Counted from the first letter of the stretch, positions 1 through 6,852 are shown. The stretch is DNA of 9,890 nt from JBDSGC01 sp046594105 (GCA_046594105.1 JBKJQB010000341.1:1-9890); one strand, 5' to 3'. Made by a program: numbers and translations. Notes: a model not told the origin generated them from the sequence alone.

Positions 1-255
1 GGTCCCTGAGTGCCGGCTGCCGGGCGCCTTGATGCTGATCACCGACCCGATCGGCAGCACTCTCGGGTCGGTCGCCACCATCCCCGGCCGCGCGTTGACC
101 CCGGACTTGGTCGGCCCACCGTCGCAATAAGCGGTAGCCATCAATCGCACCGTTTGCCCCTTTTTCGGCCGGGCGCGCTGCTCGGGTGCGGCTGCCGTCG
201 AGGCGACAGACGCGGCAAGAACGGCAACGGCAAGGACGAGCTTCGGCGATCTCAT
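1..255 (-). CDS. 3D-domain secreted protein (N-terminal part, runs off the left edge)
   Basis: The 85 visible residues start at an ATG whose first base is position 255. Residues 1-23 look like a signal peptide: charged MRSPK, a hydrophobic Leu/Val/Ala core, then small residues STAAA. From about residue 36 the sequence matches the start of a 3D (Asp-Asp-Asp) domain: MATAYCDGG at 39-47, TKSGVNARPG at 49-58, then ATDPRVLPIGS at 61-71. This is the usual pattern of a TAY motif, T-x-[ST]-G and a DPxVLPxG turn. The first two conserved Asp-type positions (D45, D63) are visible; the third would lie past the edge. The fold is the double-psi beta-barrel shared with RlpA and MltA-type lytic transglycosylases, so a periplasmic cell-wall role is likely, but enzymatic activity cannot be judged from this part. 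No clear ribosome-binding site precedes the ATG. The upstream region is cut by the insertion sequence at 313-1603. Family call fairly sure, function inferred. Confidence 0.8.
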   Translation of the reverse strand, partial: MRSPKLVLAVAVLAASVASTAAAPEQRARPKKGQTVRLMATAYCDGGPTKSGVNARPGMVATDPRVLPIGSVISIKAPGSRHSGT

Positions 256-309
256 GCCCAGGTGGTATCAAGACGCGTGCCCGGAGATGGCTTTCACCTG
301 CGTGGCCGC

Positions 310-312
310 TAA
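310..312. repeat. Target-site duplication TAA, left copy (right copy at 1604-1606)
   Basis: TAA directly precedes the left inverted repeat, and TAA directly follows the right one at 1604-1606. A 3-bp duplication fits the 0-3 bp duplications known for the family. The assignment is slightly ambiguous because the base next to GGCC is A on both ends when read inward, so the element could be drawn one base longer on each side. Confidence 0.65.
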
Positions 313-329
313 GGCCTCTGATCAGAATT
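313..329 (+). repeat. Left terminal inverted repeat of the insertion sequence
   Basis: This 17-base end reads GGCCTCTGATCAGAATT and matches the complement of 1587-1603 (GGCCTCTGACCGGAATT) at 15 of 17 positions. After a one-base gap the similarity continues weakly (GATCTAG against ATCTTG). The transposase stop codon, read at 324-322 on the minus strand, lies inside this repeat, so the gene fills the element to its left end. Confidence 0.85.
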
Positions 330-1548
330 GATCTAGCAACTTCCGCGGGGCCTTAGCTCGTAGTTCCAGTCCCCGTGGAAGGTGTGGGGATGGAGCGCCA
401 GGCTTTGCATTTCCGCCCGCGTCAGTCACGCCGATCGCGTAGCGCCGCTTGTCCAGTCTGGCCTTCACACGCAGGCCCGCTACCGTCCGTGTGTGCCCGA
501 TCAACGCGACGACGGTTTCAAACGTGCGCAGGGGCCGCCCGCGCCAGTTCTGGGTGATGTGGCAGAACAGCCGGTGCTCGATCTTGTTCCACTTGCTCGT
601 GCCCGGTGGGAAGTGCGACACATGGATGCGCAGGCGGAGGTCATCGGCGAGCCGTTGCAGACCGCGCTTCCACGCCCGCGACCGATACCCGTTGCTGCCG
701 CCCGCATCGGCCGTGATGTACAGCGCGTCGGCCGCGGGGTACGCCCGCCGGCCCATCATCGTCCACCACTGGCGAATGGACGCGACCGCAAACGCCGGCG
801 TGTCGTGGTCACGGCCGACGCTCACCCACGCTTCGTTGCGCCCCATGTCGTACACGCCGTAGGGAATCGCCTTGCCGAGCGCGTCGCCCGGAAAGTCATG
901 GACGCGCACCGGCTCTGGCGTCTTGGTCGGGTGCCATTCGCGGCCGGCATTCTTGCAATCGCCCACCAATTCCTTCTTCTTCGTGTCGACGGAGATCACG
1001 GGTTGGCCCGCGGTCAGAAACACGGTCGCCGTGTCGTTGATGTGCTCGAACTGCGCGTTCCGATCCGGATGCGACGCTCCCTCGCGGCGCTTCTGGACCG
1101 CTTGCAGGCTGTAGCCGAGCAGATGCAGCAGCCGCCTCACCGTGGTCGAACTCACGCGCCACCCGTCGGCCACCAAGGTCGCCGTGAGACGCGCTCGGCT
1201 CTTGCACGTCCAGCGCAGCGGCGACATCGGATCGCGCCGTGTCAGCGGCTCCACCAGGGCGTCCAACGCGGCGGCCAGGCCCGGTTGCGTCGTGTCGATT
1301 CCGGGCCGTCCGGCCCCGACCCGACGGACCCGCGTCGTGGTGACCACGCCGTCGGCCAGTTCGCGCCGGCCGTTCGCAATCGTCTGGCGCGCGAGGCCCG
1401 TCGCCGCCGACACCAACGCGTCCCCGCCGTAGCCGATCGCGACCGATTCGGCCGCCGCCCACAGCCGGCGCTCCCGCTCATCAAGCACCGGCGCCATCAC
1501 GACGTACTTCGCGACCACGGTCGCTTCGACGTCGAGATCGCGTTTCAC
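322..1548 (-). CDS. ISAzo13-family transposase (DDE)
   Basis: A 408-residue protein starting at GTG (first base 1548). The family signature is clear throughout. Residues 10-66 are the N-terminal helical/HTH-like region with LDERERRLW at 22-30. At 109-117 is SPLRWTCKS, and at 143-161 the LLGYSLQAVQKRREGASHP block. The catalytic DDE triad is visible: D188 in SVDTKKKELVGD, D281 in ITADAGGSNG and E324 in KWNKIEHRLF, with FPPGTSKWN just before the last. GKAIPYGVYD (225-234) and WVSVGRDHDT (241-250) are also typical. The length is normal for the family and there is no frameshift, so the enzyme is probably active. It would bind the two ends at 313-329 and 1587-1603 and catalyse movement. It is transcribed in the same direction as the 3D-domain gene to its left, so read-through could influence that gene. 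The start could instead be a few codons further in; the family call is secure. Confidence 0.93.
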   Translation of the reverse strand: MKRDLDVEATVVAKYVVMAPVLDERERRLWAAAESVAIGYGGDALVSAATGLARQTIANGRRELADGVVTTTRVRRVGAGRPGIDTTQPGLAAALDALVEPLTRRDPMSPLRWTCKSRARLTATLVADGWRVSSTTVRRLLHLLGYSLQAVQKRREGASHPDRNAQFEHINDTATVFLTAGQPVISVDTKKKELVGDCKNAGREWHPTKTPEPVRVHDFPGDALGKAIPYGVYDMGRNEAWVSVGRDHDTPAFAVASIRQWWTMMGRRAYPAADALYITADAGGSNGYRSRAWKRGLQRLADDLRLRIHVSHFPPGTSKWNKIEHRLFCHITQNWRGRPLRTFETVVALIGHTRTVAGLRVKARLDKRRYAIGVTDAGGNAKPGAPSPHLPRGLELRAKAPRKLLDQF

Positions 1549-1586
1549 ACCATGGTTAGATCACACCTCGGCGAAGATGCCAAGAT

Positions 1587-1603
1587 AATTCCGGTCAGAG
1601 GCC
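1587..1603 (-). repeat. Right terminal inverted repeat of the insertion sequence
   Basis: Partner of the repeat at 313-329, 15/17 identical when read on the minus strand. It lies 38 bases upstream of the transposase start, where a transposase promoter would normally overlap the end. Confidence 0.85.
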
Positions 1604-1802
1604 TAAGGAACACACAACACACAATTCAAACTGCGACGCATTAGCAAACATCGCGCAAGGGGCAAAGATTCGTCGGGTTCGCGGTGCTGATGGCGAATCC
1701 CACCTGGCTTTGTCCGGCGCGTCACTCCTCTGCGGATATCTATCTTCCGACACTCTCGAGAGGTTCTTGTGGCTTCGGCCTTTAGGCGGTAGTCAGCCTC
1801 TA

Positions 1803-2444
1803 TTATCTGGCTGTGAGCGTCATCTTAAAGGGCAGAGTCATGAGGCCGTAATCGACCAACTGCGTACGTCCCGTGGTCGTAATCGAAAAGACCCGCGCTA
1901 TCGCGCCGGGTTCGGGCTCGACTTCCCAGCCGGTGGCGGTTCGCGTCACGACGAGCTTCGAACCTTCCTGGCCAAATCCGCCTTGACAGTCGCGGTAGAA
2001 CCCATGCCGGTATTGGGGCCGCCCGGAGGGATCGTCGTAGAGTGGACAGCTCGCGACGTCAACTGTGCTGCCGATCAGCATGGCCTGAAGCGCGCCGCCG
2101 GCGTTCAGCGAGAGCGTGCTGAAGTAATGGTGCGACCCGTCACCCGGCGGCACGGCGCTTGGGCCAGGGTAGTGGTACTTCAGCCCTCTGATCTTGGTTC
2201 GGGTGGTTTGGAAGTCGATGATGATGCTGCCGTATTGATCAATCGTGGCTTTTACGCCTTCCTGGCCGTCAATGTAGACGCCCGATCCATCAACGCCATC
2301 CCCACAGATTCCACACGAACCGCCGAGGGAATCGACCGTCACGATCAACGGCACCGGCGTATATGTCCCGGGTTTCTGCCCGGCGCCAGACGAGCCCGGC
2401 GCCAACGCGATCGATACCACACACATCACGAACAGGTTCCGCAT
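1803..2444 (-). CDS. Secreted protein of unknown function
   Basis: A 213-residue protein. I chose the ATG with first base 2444 because a strong ribosome-binding site (AAGGAGAG) lies 7-8 bases upstream and because translation then begins directly with a signal peptide: MRNLFVMCVVSIALAPGSSG, cleavage probably near residue 20-22. The longer open frame to 2498 adds 18 residues without a Shine-Dalgarno and hides the signal peptide. The mature part has four cysteines: two close together in SCGICG (44, 47), then C133 and C153, which may form disulfides in the periplasm. It is rich in Gly, Thr and Tyr with alternating beta-strand-like segments (for example 73-78 SIIIDF and 163-168 KLVVTR). There is no membrane anchor or lipobox. 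I recognise no family. It stands alone and is divergent from the sigma factor gene, sharing the 2445-2669 regulatory region with it. Confidence 0.75.
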   Translation of the reverse strand: MRNLFVMCVVSIALAPGSSGAGQKPGTYTPVPLIVTVDSLGGSCGICGDGVDGSGVYIDGQEGVKATIDQYGSIIIDFQTTRTKIRGLKYHYPGPSAVPPGDGSHHYFSTLSLNAGGALQAMLIGSTVDVASCPLYDDPSGRPQYRHGFYRDCQGGFGQEGSKLVVTRTATGWEVEPEPGAIARVFSITTTGRTQLVDYGLMTLPFKMTLTAR

Positions 2445-2627
2445 GGACTCTCTCCTTGAAAAGTGCGATCGCCGCCATCGATACGTCATCAACAGCACGA
2501 ACGGACAGCGCTATCCGGTCTCCCCGCCAGGCTTGAACCTTATCCACCGAATCTCTCGGACAGTTGTCGTGCCGCCACTATCTGAAAACACGACGGCGAA
2601 TGAAACCGAACATCGGCAGCCGTCCTG

Positions 2628-2641
2628 CCCTATGATTAGGG
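2628..2641. promoter_or_regulatory. CCCTA-TGAT-TAGGG inverted repeat with -10 box (sigma gene promoter/operator candidate)
   Basis: The 14-base sequence CCCTATGATTAGGG has perfect 5-bp arms around TGAT. It contains TATGAT (2631-2636), a good -10 hexamer. Transcription from it would begin near 2643 and give a leader of about 27 bases before the ATG at 2670. No convincing -35 (GAACAT at the 17-bp position) is present, so the promoter may rely on an activator or an extended contact. The arm symmetry means a dimeric regulator could bind here. The repeat is inference; no regulator is known. Confidence 0.45.
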
Positions 2642-2669
2642 TCGCAGCGCGCTTCACGCGGTGCGCCAA

Positions 2670-3233
2670 ATGGGTTCAAACGACGACACCATCGACTTGC
2701 TGCAACGCGCCCGTGCGGGCGATCAAACTGCGGTCGAAGAACTGTTCGCACGCCACCTACCGCCGTTGAAGCGATGGGCATCCGGCCGCTTGCCCAGGTG
2801 GGCCCGGGATATCAGCGATACGTCCGACCTGGCCCAGGAAACGATGATGCAGACGTTCAAGCGGCTGGACGCCTTTGAGCCGCGCGGCGACGGGGCGCTC
2901 CAGGCGTACTTGCGGCAGGCGATCATCAATCGGATCCGCAACCAGATGCGGAATGCGAGCGTCCGGCCCGCAGCCTCGGAACTCGAGTCGGGCATGCCCG
3001 ATGAGGGAACGTCTCCTCTGGAAGCGGCCATCGGCCAAGAGACCGTTGAGAGTTACGAGGCCGCGCTCAATCGCCTGCTGCCGGAGGAGCGGGAAGCGAT
3101 CGTTACGCGGGTCGAGTTCGGTCTGAGCTTCGCCGGGGTTGCCGAAGTTCTCGGGAAGCCATCACCCGATGCGGCACGGATGGCGGTCGTGCGTGCGCTC
3201 GTCCGCCTGGCAGAAGAAATGGGAAGAAAGTAG
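2670..3233 (+). CDS. ECF-like sigma-70 family RNA polymerase sigma factor
   Basis: A 187-residue protein starting at the ATG at 2670 (MGSNDDTIDLLQRARAGDQ). A GTG three codons upstream at 2661 is an alternative; neither has a clear Shine-Dalgarno. Region 2 spans about residues 6-96: AGDQTAVEELFARHLPPLKRWA, then DTSDLAQETMMQTFKRLDAF (50-69), which is the core-binding and -10-melting segment, then LRQAIINRIRNQMR. A linker at 97-125 leads to region 4 at about 130-185 (LNRLLPEEREAIVTRVEFG, then SFAGVAEVLGKPSPDAARMAVVRALVRLAEEM), with the helix-turn-helix that reads the -35. Regions 1.1 and 3 are absent, as in ECF sigmas. It directs RNA polymerase to a dedicated promoter set. The next gene, 44 bases downstream, encodes a Ser/Thr kinase. 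Sigma-kinase pairs of this kind are known (for example ECF43-type in Planctomycetes and Vibrio), where phosphorylation rather than an anti-sigma factor can control the sigma. Confidence 0.9.
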   Translation: MGSNDDTIDLLQRARAGDQTAVEELFARHLPPLKRWASGRLPRWARDISDTSDLAQETMMQTFKRLDAFEPRGDGALQAYLRQAIINRIRNQMRNASVRPAASELESGMPDEGTSPLEAAIGQETVESYEAALNRLLPEEREAIVTRVEFGLSFAGVAEVLGKPSPDAARMAVVRALVRLAEEMGRK

Positions 3234-3277
3234 CCTCGTTCGGTCCAGCCGGTTTTGGTGTTTTAAACGGTGTTGGG

Positions 3278-6220
3278 ATGATCGAAGTGCTGAGATCCGA
3301 GAAGTTGCTTGAACTCGCCACTGCCGTTGCCGACGGCGAGCAACCGGACTGGGATGCGGCTGAATCGGACGTAGTTGACGAGACCGAACAGGTGCTCATC
3401 AGGCAGCTACGCTCGGCGTCAACCATCGGCCGCGTCCGTGCACAGCTATATACATCGAGCCTCGTCGGCGACACGCTCGGTCTTCGCTCCTTCGTGGAGA
3501 CGGGGGCGACGTGGGGCACGCTGCGAATCATCGACAAAGTGGGACGGGGCAGCTTCGGTGATGTGTACCACGCGTGGGATCCGGCACTCGAGCGTGAAGT
3601 TGCTCTGAAATTGCTGCGCTGGACCTCCACCATACATTCCGATCACTCCAACGTAGTTCACGAAGGCCGCCTGATGGCACGCGTGCGCCACCCAAACGTA
3701 GCGACCATCTACGGTGCGCAGACGATCGACGGCGTGACCGGATTGTGGATGGAATTTGTGCGCGGCCGGACGCTTGAAGCAGAACGCGCGGCGCGGGGCA
3801 CTCTCGCGGCAGACGAACTCGTGTACGTGGGCATCGAGCTATGTCAGGCGCTGAGAGCGATCCACGACGCCGGTCTCGTCCACCGCGACATCAAGGCGCA
3901 GAATGTGATGCGCGACGACCACGGTCGCATCGTTCTCGGAGATTTCGGCACGGGAGGTGAGCTCGATGACGCGCGCACCGAGCTAGCCGGTACACCCGCG
4001 TACATTGCGCCCGAGATATTCGACGGTGCCCCCGCCACCCCGCGATCCGATATTTACAGCCTGGGCGTGTTGCTGCATCACCTGGCGACGGGTTCGTTTC
4101 CGGTCCGCGCGACGTCCATTGACGTGTTCCGTGATGCTCACCATCGCCGCGCGCGAACCTTGCTCCGAGACGCGCGGCCGGATCTGCCTCGCGAGCTCAG
4201 CTCAGCGATCGACCGGGCCTCGGCTCCGGATCCTGACATGCGATTCGAGAGTGCCAGCGCCTTCTTGTCAGTCCTGGATCGAAAGGTGCCGGGCCGCACG
4301 CAAGTCGCATCTTGGCGTCACGCAGGTGCTCTCGCCGGCATCGTCTTGATCGCCTCGACGGCGTCTGGGTGGTGGCTCCTCGCATCGAAGGCGACACAGC
4401 CGCCCGCGCCACAGTGGGTGCTCGTGAGCGAGTTCGACAACGCGACGGGGGATACTCGTCTCAACAATGTGCTCGAGTTTGCCCTTGAGCGTGAGCTCGC
4501 ACAGTCGTCGGCTCTGTCCGTCGTACCGCACGAGCGCACGGTCGACACACTGCGGCTGATGCGCCGCGATACGAATGCGCGGATCGATCCGTCGACAGCA
4601 AGGGAAATCTGCATTCGTGATGGTCAGATTGGTGTGTTCGTCACGGGAAGGGTCGACCGCGTTGGTAATGATTACGAACTCGATGTGACAGCGAAGAACC
4701 CTGAAACGGGTGCGTCGATCGCACACGCCAAGGTTGATGTTTCAAGTCTCGATGACGTGCTCGATGGGCTGAGAACTATCGCGAGCAGAATTCGAACGGC
4801 CCTCGGCGAAGGTCGAAAGCAAGTTGAAGCGGATCTGCGCCTCGAGCAAGTCACGACTAGCTCTCTTGATGCCCTCAGGGCGTACACGAGAGGTATATCT
4901 TTTATCAACGAACGGCGGTGGGCCGCAGCAGAGCTACCCCTCCGAGACGCCATTCGTCTCGATCCGAGTTTCTCGTCGGCGTACATCATGCTCGCACACT
5001 GCGTGCACAATCAGAGTCGTGCAGTCGGCGAGTACGTTCCGCTCGCGACTCTCGCGCTGCAGCAATCCAGCAGCCTGCCGTCTCGCGAGAAGTACTTCAT
5101 CATCGGGAGCTACTACGGGCTTATCGGCGAGGACGACAAGTCTATCGCGGCCCTCGAGGCGCTCGTCCGTGAACATCCCGCGGATTTCTGGGGTCTCAGT
5201 AGCCTTGTAGGGAGCTACCACGATTCGGGCCGGTACCGAGAGTCGATTCCGTTCATTCCACGGTTGGCAGCGCTCCGACCGAACGACTTCATGACCAACA
5301 TAAGCGCCGCCACTGGATTGATCGTCACCGCCGGCGATATCGTGCAGGCGCGAAAGCTGGTCGATCATGCCGCGTCTCTCGAACAACCAAACTTGCCCCG
5401 CACACCCGTCTATCACGCCTGGGCGATCGTGTTTCCCGTATTTGAGCTTTGGTCAAACCGTCGCGTTGTCGAGGCAGCGGCACGGCTGGACGCCATCGCA
5501 GCCGAGGCAGCAACGAACGATGCCATGGCTGTAGCGATCGGGTGTATGAATCTGGCACTCGGCCGTGTCTCGGCCGCCGAAGATGCGTTTCGGGCGATGT
5601 CGATCGGCTCGGAGCGTCAGGAAATGCTCGCGGCAGCTGCACTAGCGCGCGGCAATCTCGAAGCCGCTCGCGACGCGATTCGCGGTGACGCGAATCTGTT
5701 CGATCCCGCGCGCCACGTGCGGGGAGAGAGCTTTGGCAAGGACACCTTCGTCCTTTGGGTGATGCTCAGAGCCGGTTTCGTGACGGAGGCAGAATCGTAC
5801 GCCTGGACGGGGATATTCGATGGAGATCCGACCAGGTGGATCAATGCGGAGCTGATGGCAGCACGCGGTGAGTTGGACTCCGCCATTCCTCTCCTCGATA
5901 ACGCGATCAGAAAGCTCGCTCCAGGAAACCCGCAAACGCTGATCGCGATCGAGACGCTCGCCACTGGGCTGATCGAACGCGGCGAGCTGTGGGCAGCGAG
6001 AAGAGTGCTTCTATCTGCAGGCGCTTCGTCGACGACGTACCACGGTGCCGGTTCGCGGGGTTACATCTGGCTTCGAGTTCGAGCGCGGTTGCTCAACCTG
6101 GAGCGGCGTCTTGGTCATGCCCGCGAGGCGAAAGAAATCGAGCAGGAGCTGGACCAGCTGCTACAGGTTGCCGACCCTGACTGTCGCCACACCCTCCAGG
6201 CACTGGCCAATCTGCCGTAA
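3278..6220 (+). CDS. Transmembrane Ser/Thr protein kinase with extracytoplasmic domain and TPR repeats
   Basis: A 980-residue protein starting at ATG 3278, with a weak GTTGGG upstream. Residues 1-78 are an acidic helical leader (ADGEQPDWDAAES at 18-30) typical of acidobacterial kinases. The Hanks-type kinase domain covers about 81-335. It has the Gly-rich loop GRGSFGDV (89-96), VALK with K111, E129 in the C-helix, HRDIKAQN (202-209, catalytic D204), DFG (222-224) and the GTPAYIAPE activation segment (238-246). All key residues are intact, so it should be active. A single membrane span lies at about 346-368. Beyond it, residues about 378-510 (VLVSEFDNATGD, then ERELAQSSALSVVP, then GVFVTGRVDRVGNDYELDV) resemble the FlgO/TolB-N-like alpha/beta domain common in these kinases. 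From about 530 to the end are TPR-like helical repeats, for example AYTRGISFINERRWAAAELPL and a second around 604-665. It probably senses a periplasmic partner and phosphorylates cytoplasmic targets, possibly the sigma factor encoded just upstream. The target is inference. Confidence 0.93.
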   Translation: MIEVLRSEKLLELATAVADGEQPDWDAAESDVVDETEQVLIRQLRSASTIGRVRAQLYTSSLVGDTLGLRSFVETGATWGTLRIIDKVGRGSFGDVYHAWDPALEREVALKLLRWTSTIHSDHSNVVHEGRLMARVRHPNVATIYGAQTIDGVTGLWMEFVRGRTLEAERAARGTLAADELVYVGIELCQALRAIHDAGLVHRDIKAQNVMRDDHGRIVLGDFGTGGELDDARTELAGTPAYIAPEIFDGAPATPRSDIYSLGVLLHHLATGSFPVRATSIDVFRDAHHRRARTLLRDARPDLPRELSSAIDRASAPDPDMRFESASAFLSVLDRKVPGRTQVASWRHAGALAGIVLIASTASGWWLLASKATQPPAPQWVLVSEFDNATGDTRLNNVLEFALERELAQSSALSVVPHERTVDTLRLMRRDTNARIDPSTAREICIRDGQIGVFVTGRVDRVGNDYELDVTAKNPETGASIAHAKVDVSSLDDVLDGLRTIASRIRTALGEGRKQVEADLRLEQVTTSSLDALRAYTRGISFINERRWAAAELPLRDAIRLDPSFSSAYIMLAHCVHNQSRAVGEYVPLATLALQQSSSLPSREKYFIIGSYYGLIGEDDKSIAALEALVREHPADFWGLSSLVGSYHDSGRYRESIPFIPRLAALRPNDFMTNISAATGLIVTAGDIVQARKLVDHAASLEQPNLPRTPVYHAWAIVFPVFELWSNRRVVEAAARLDAIAAEAATNDAMAVAIGCMNLALGRVSAAEDAFRAMSIGSERQEMLAAAALARGNLEAARDAIRGDANLFDPARHVRGESFGKDTFVLWVMLRAGFVTEAESYAWTGIFDGDPTRWINAELMAARGELDSAIPLLDNAIRKLAPGNPQTLIAIETLATGLIERGELWAARRVLLSAGASSTTYHGAGSRGYIWLRVRARLLNLERRLGHAREAKEIEQELDQLLQVADPDCRHTLQALANLP

Positions 6221-6267
6221 CTGGCCTTCGCCGGCATTGATCCGGGGAAGAGCATCCGCGCCGCGGC

Positions 6268-6351
6268 GGAACACAAAATCAAGCCAGGGAAGAACGCGGA
6301 ACAACACGAGCCGCGGAACAACACGGAATCATGCCACGGAATAATACAAAA
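6268..6351. repeat. Degenerate GGAACAACAC repeat array
   Basis: Four copies of a GGAAcaAcAC motif start at 6268, 6298, 6315 and 6338. The two central ones belong to an exact 14-base direct repeat (CGCGGAACAACACG at 6295-6308 and 6312-6325, period 17). The outer ones are degraded (GGAACACAAAA, GGAATAATACAAAA). On the plus strand the stretch is conspicuously A-rich for this genome. Similar degenerate GGAACACACGG-type intergenic tracts occur in several high-GC soil lineages. A function is unknown; spacing and degeneracy rule out CRISPR. Confidence 0.6.
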
Positions 6352-6548
6352 TAAGACGTACAAACGAAGCCGCGTATCCGCCGCCCTCGCTGATCCGCGT
6401 TCTTGCGCGGCTCGAGGCTAATTGCCCCGTCCGACGAATAGGTTGCCAGTAACTGAGCGACCGGCACGAAGTCATCTGTCAACTGATCGCCGGTCCCGAG
6501 GTCACGTATGCAGCGAGCAGCGGCGTGCGAGCGCAGCGGAGGGAGCCA

Positions 6549-6570
6549 GGCGGGGTGCAGGGGCCCCGCC
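6549..6570 (-). terminator. GC-rich hairpin downstream of the tRNA remnant (possible tRNA terminator)
   Basis: GGCGGGG at 6549-6555 pairs perfectly with CCCCGCC at 6564-6570 around an 8-base loop. In the minus-strand reading direction it comes 10 bases after the CCA end of the tRNA remnant, where a tRNA transcript terminator would be. There is no T-run after it, so it may instead be a processing or stability structure. Confidence 0.45.
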
Positions 6571-6580
6571 GATTCAAAGT

Positions 6581-6640
6581 TGGCGCGAAAGGGGGGACTC
6601 GAATCCCCACGCTCTTGCGAGCGCCAGCCTTTCAAGCTGG
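6581..6640 (-). pseudogene. 3' half of a tRNA-Leu-like gene (truncated tRNA remnant)
   Basis: Read on the minus strand, 6640 to 6581 gives an anticodon stem CCAGC/GCTGG with loop TTGAAAG, then a long variable arm CGCTC-GCAA-GAGCG, then a T-arm with TTCGAGT, then the acceptor strand CTTTCGC followed by G and CCA. The matching 5' acceptor strand GCGAAAG and the D-arm are absent: upstream is the unrelated repeat at 6651-6688. It is 52/60 identical to the 3' part of the intact tRNA-Leu at 9671-9757, and in the same orientation. The loop would read GAA (a Phe anticodon) in a class II body, and the inner T-stem pair is A-C, so it is not functional. The variable-arm differences are compensatory, meaning it derives from a real but different tRNA rather than being simple decay. 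Confidence 0.8.
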
Positions 6641-6650
6641 GAGCAAGCGA

Positions 6651-6688
6651 AGCCAAACGCAGCCGGCCCCGGTAAAATGGGGTCGGCT
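6651..6688. repeat. Dispersed 20-base repeat with REP-like hairpin
   Basis: Positions 6651-6670 recur at 8122-8141 with one mismatch (AGCCAAACGCAGCC followed by GGCCCC or GACCCC). In this copy the last ten bases (6661-6670) pair with GGGGTCGGCT at 6679-6688, with one G-T wobble, around the loop GGTAAAAT, giving a 10-bp stem. A GTAAAATGGGGTC core beside an inverted copy resembles REP-type hairpins mobilised by RAYT (IS200-like) transposases; that link is a guess, since no transposase of this type is present. Confidence 0.55.
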
Positions 6689-6843
6689 GTCCCACGTCGC
6701 AGCCGTTGGCAGCCAGTTGTGGACGGCTGTTCCTGTACCGCTTGCAACTTCTTGCAAAGGGCGGAAACGGTCACCGTTATCGGACAACAGGAAGGCCTGC
6801 CGAGGAGTTTGCGCAAGCTGACGCCACCTGCATAGGACGACCG

Positions 6844-6852
6844 TGCTATGCT
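6844..6852 (+). promoter_or_regulatory. Extended -10 promoter candidate for the gene at 6963
   Basis: TGC-TATGCT (6844-6852 including the upstream base pair context) is a TGn extended -10 box. It would start transcription near 6859 and give a leader of about 100 bases that contains a small hairpin (GTTCGG at 6888-6893 with CCGAAC at 6899-6904). No convincing -35 is seen. Confidence 0.35.

Larger units (their letters stand above)
313..1603 (-). mobile_element. Complete ISAzo13-family insertion sequence (1291 bp)
   Basis: The element is defined by imperfect terminal inverted repeats starting GGCCTCTGA at 313 and at the complement of 1603, flanked on both sides by TAA. It carries a single full-length transposase gene on the minus strand. 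The size (about 1.3 kb), a single DDE transposase, G-initial ends and a short target duplication fit what is known of the ISAzo13 family. Nothing looks decayed: the reading frame is open, the catalytic residues are present and both ends are recognisable, so recent insertion is plausible. Confidence 0.88.

Noticed and set aside
10..312. A 100-codon plus-strand frame at the left end
   Set aside because: It is antisense to the 3D-domain gene, whose signal peptide and domain motifs are clear.
382..1644. A 420-codon plus-strand open frame opposite the transposase
   Set aside because: It is the antisense shadow of the GC-rich transposase gene. It is Arg/His/Pro-rich, shows no family, and runs through both the IS end and the flank. 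The minus-strand protein has a complete DDE family signature.
1710..2459. A 249-codon plus-strand open frame
   Set aside because: It overlaps the secreted protein gene on the other strand, which has a strong ribosome-binding site and a signal peptide. The plus frame has neither and no recognisable domain.
2608..2624. ECF-type promoter (GAAC ... CGTC) for autoregulation of the sigma gene
   Set aside because: The two motifs are only 9 bases apart, against the usual 16-17, so it does not fit an ECF promoter.
6268..6351. Possible CRISPR array
   Set aside because: Units are about 10-14 bases at uneven spacing with no unique spacers of regular length and no cas genes.
6766..6778. AACGGT-C-ACCGTT palindrome as an operator
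   Set aside because: The symmetry is perfect but short, and it lies about 70 bases upstream of the nearest -10 box with no second copy in the window, so chance is not excluded.
6422..6835. Plus-strand frame containing RERGDSNPHALASASLSSW
   Set aside because: This string is the translation of the opposite strand of a tRNA-Leu sequence, a common false gene. It crosses the tRNA remnant at 6581-6640.
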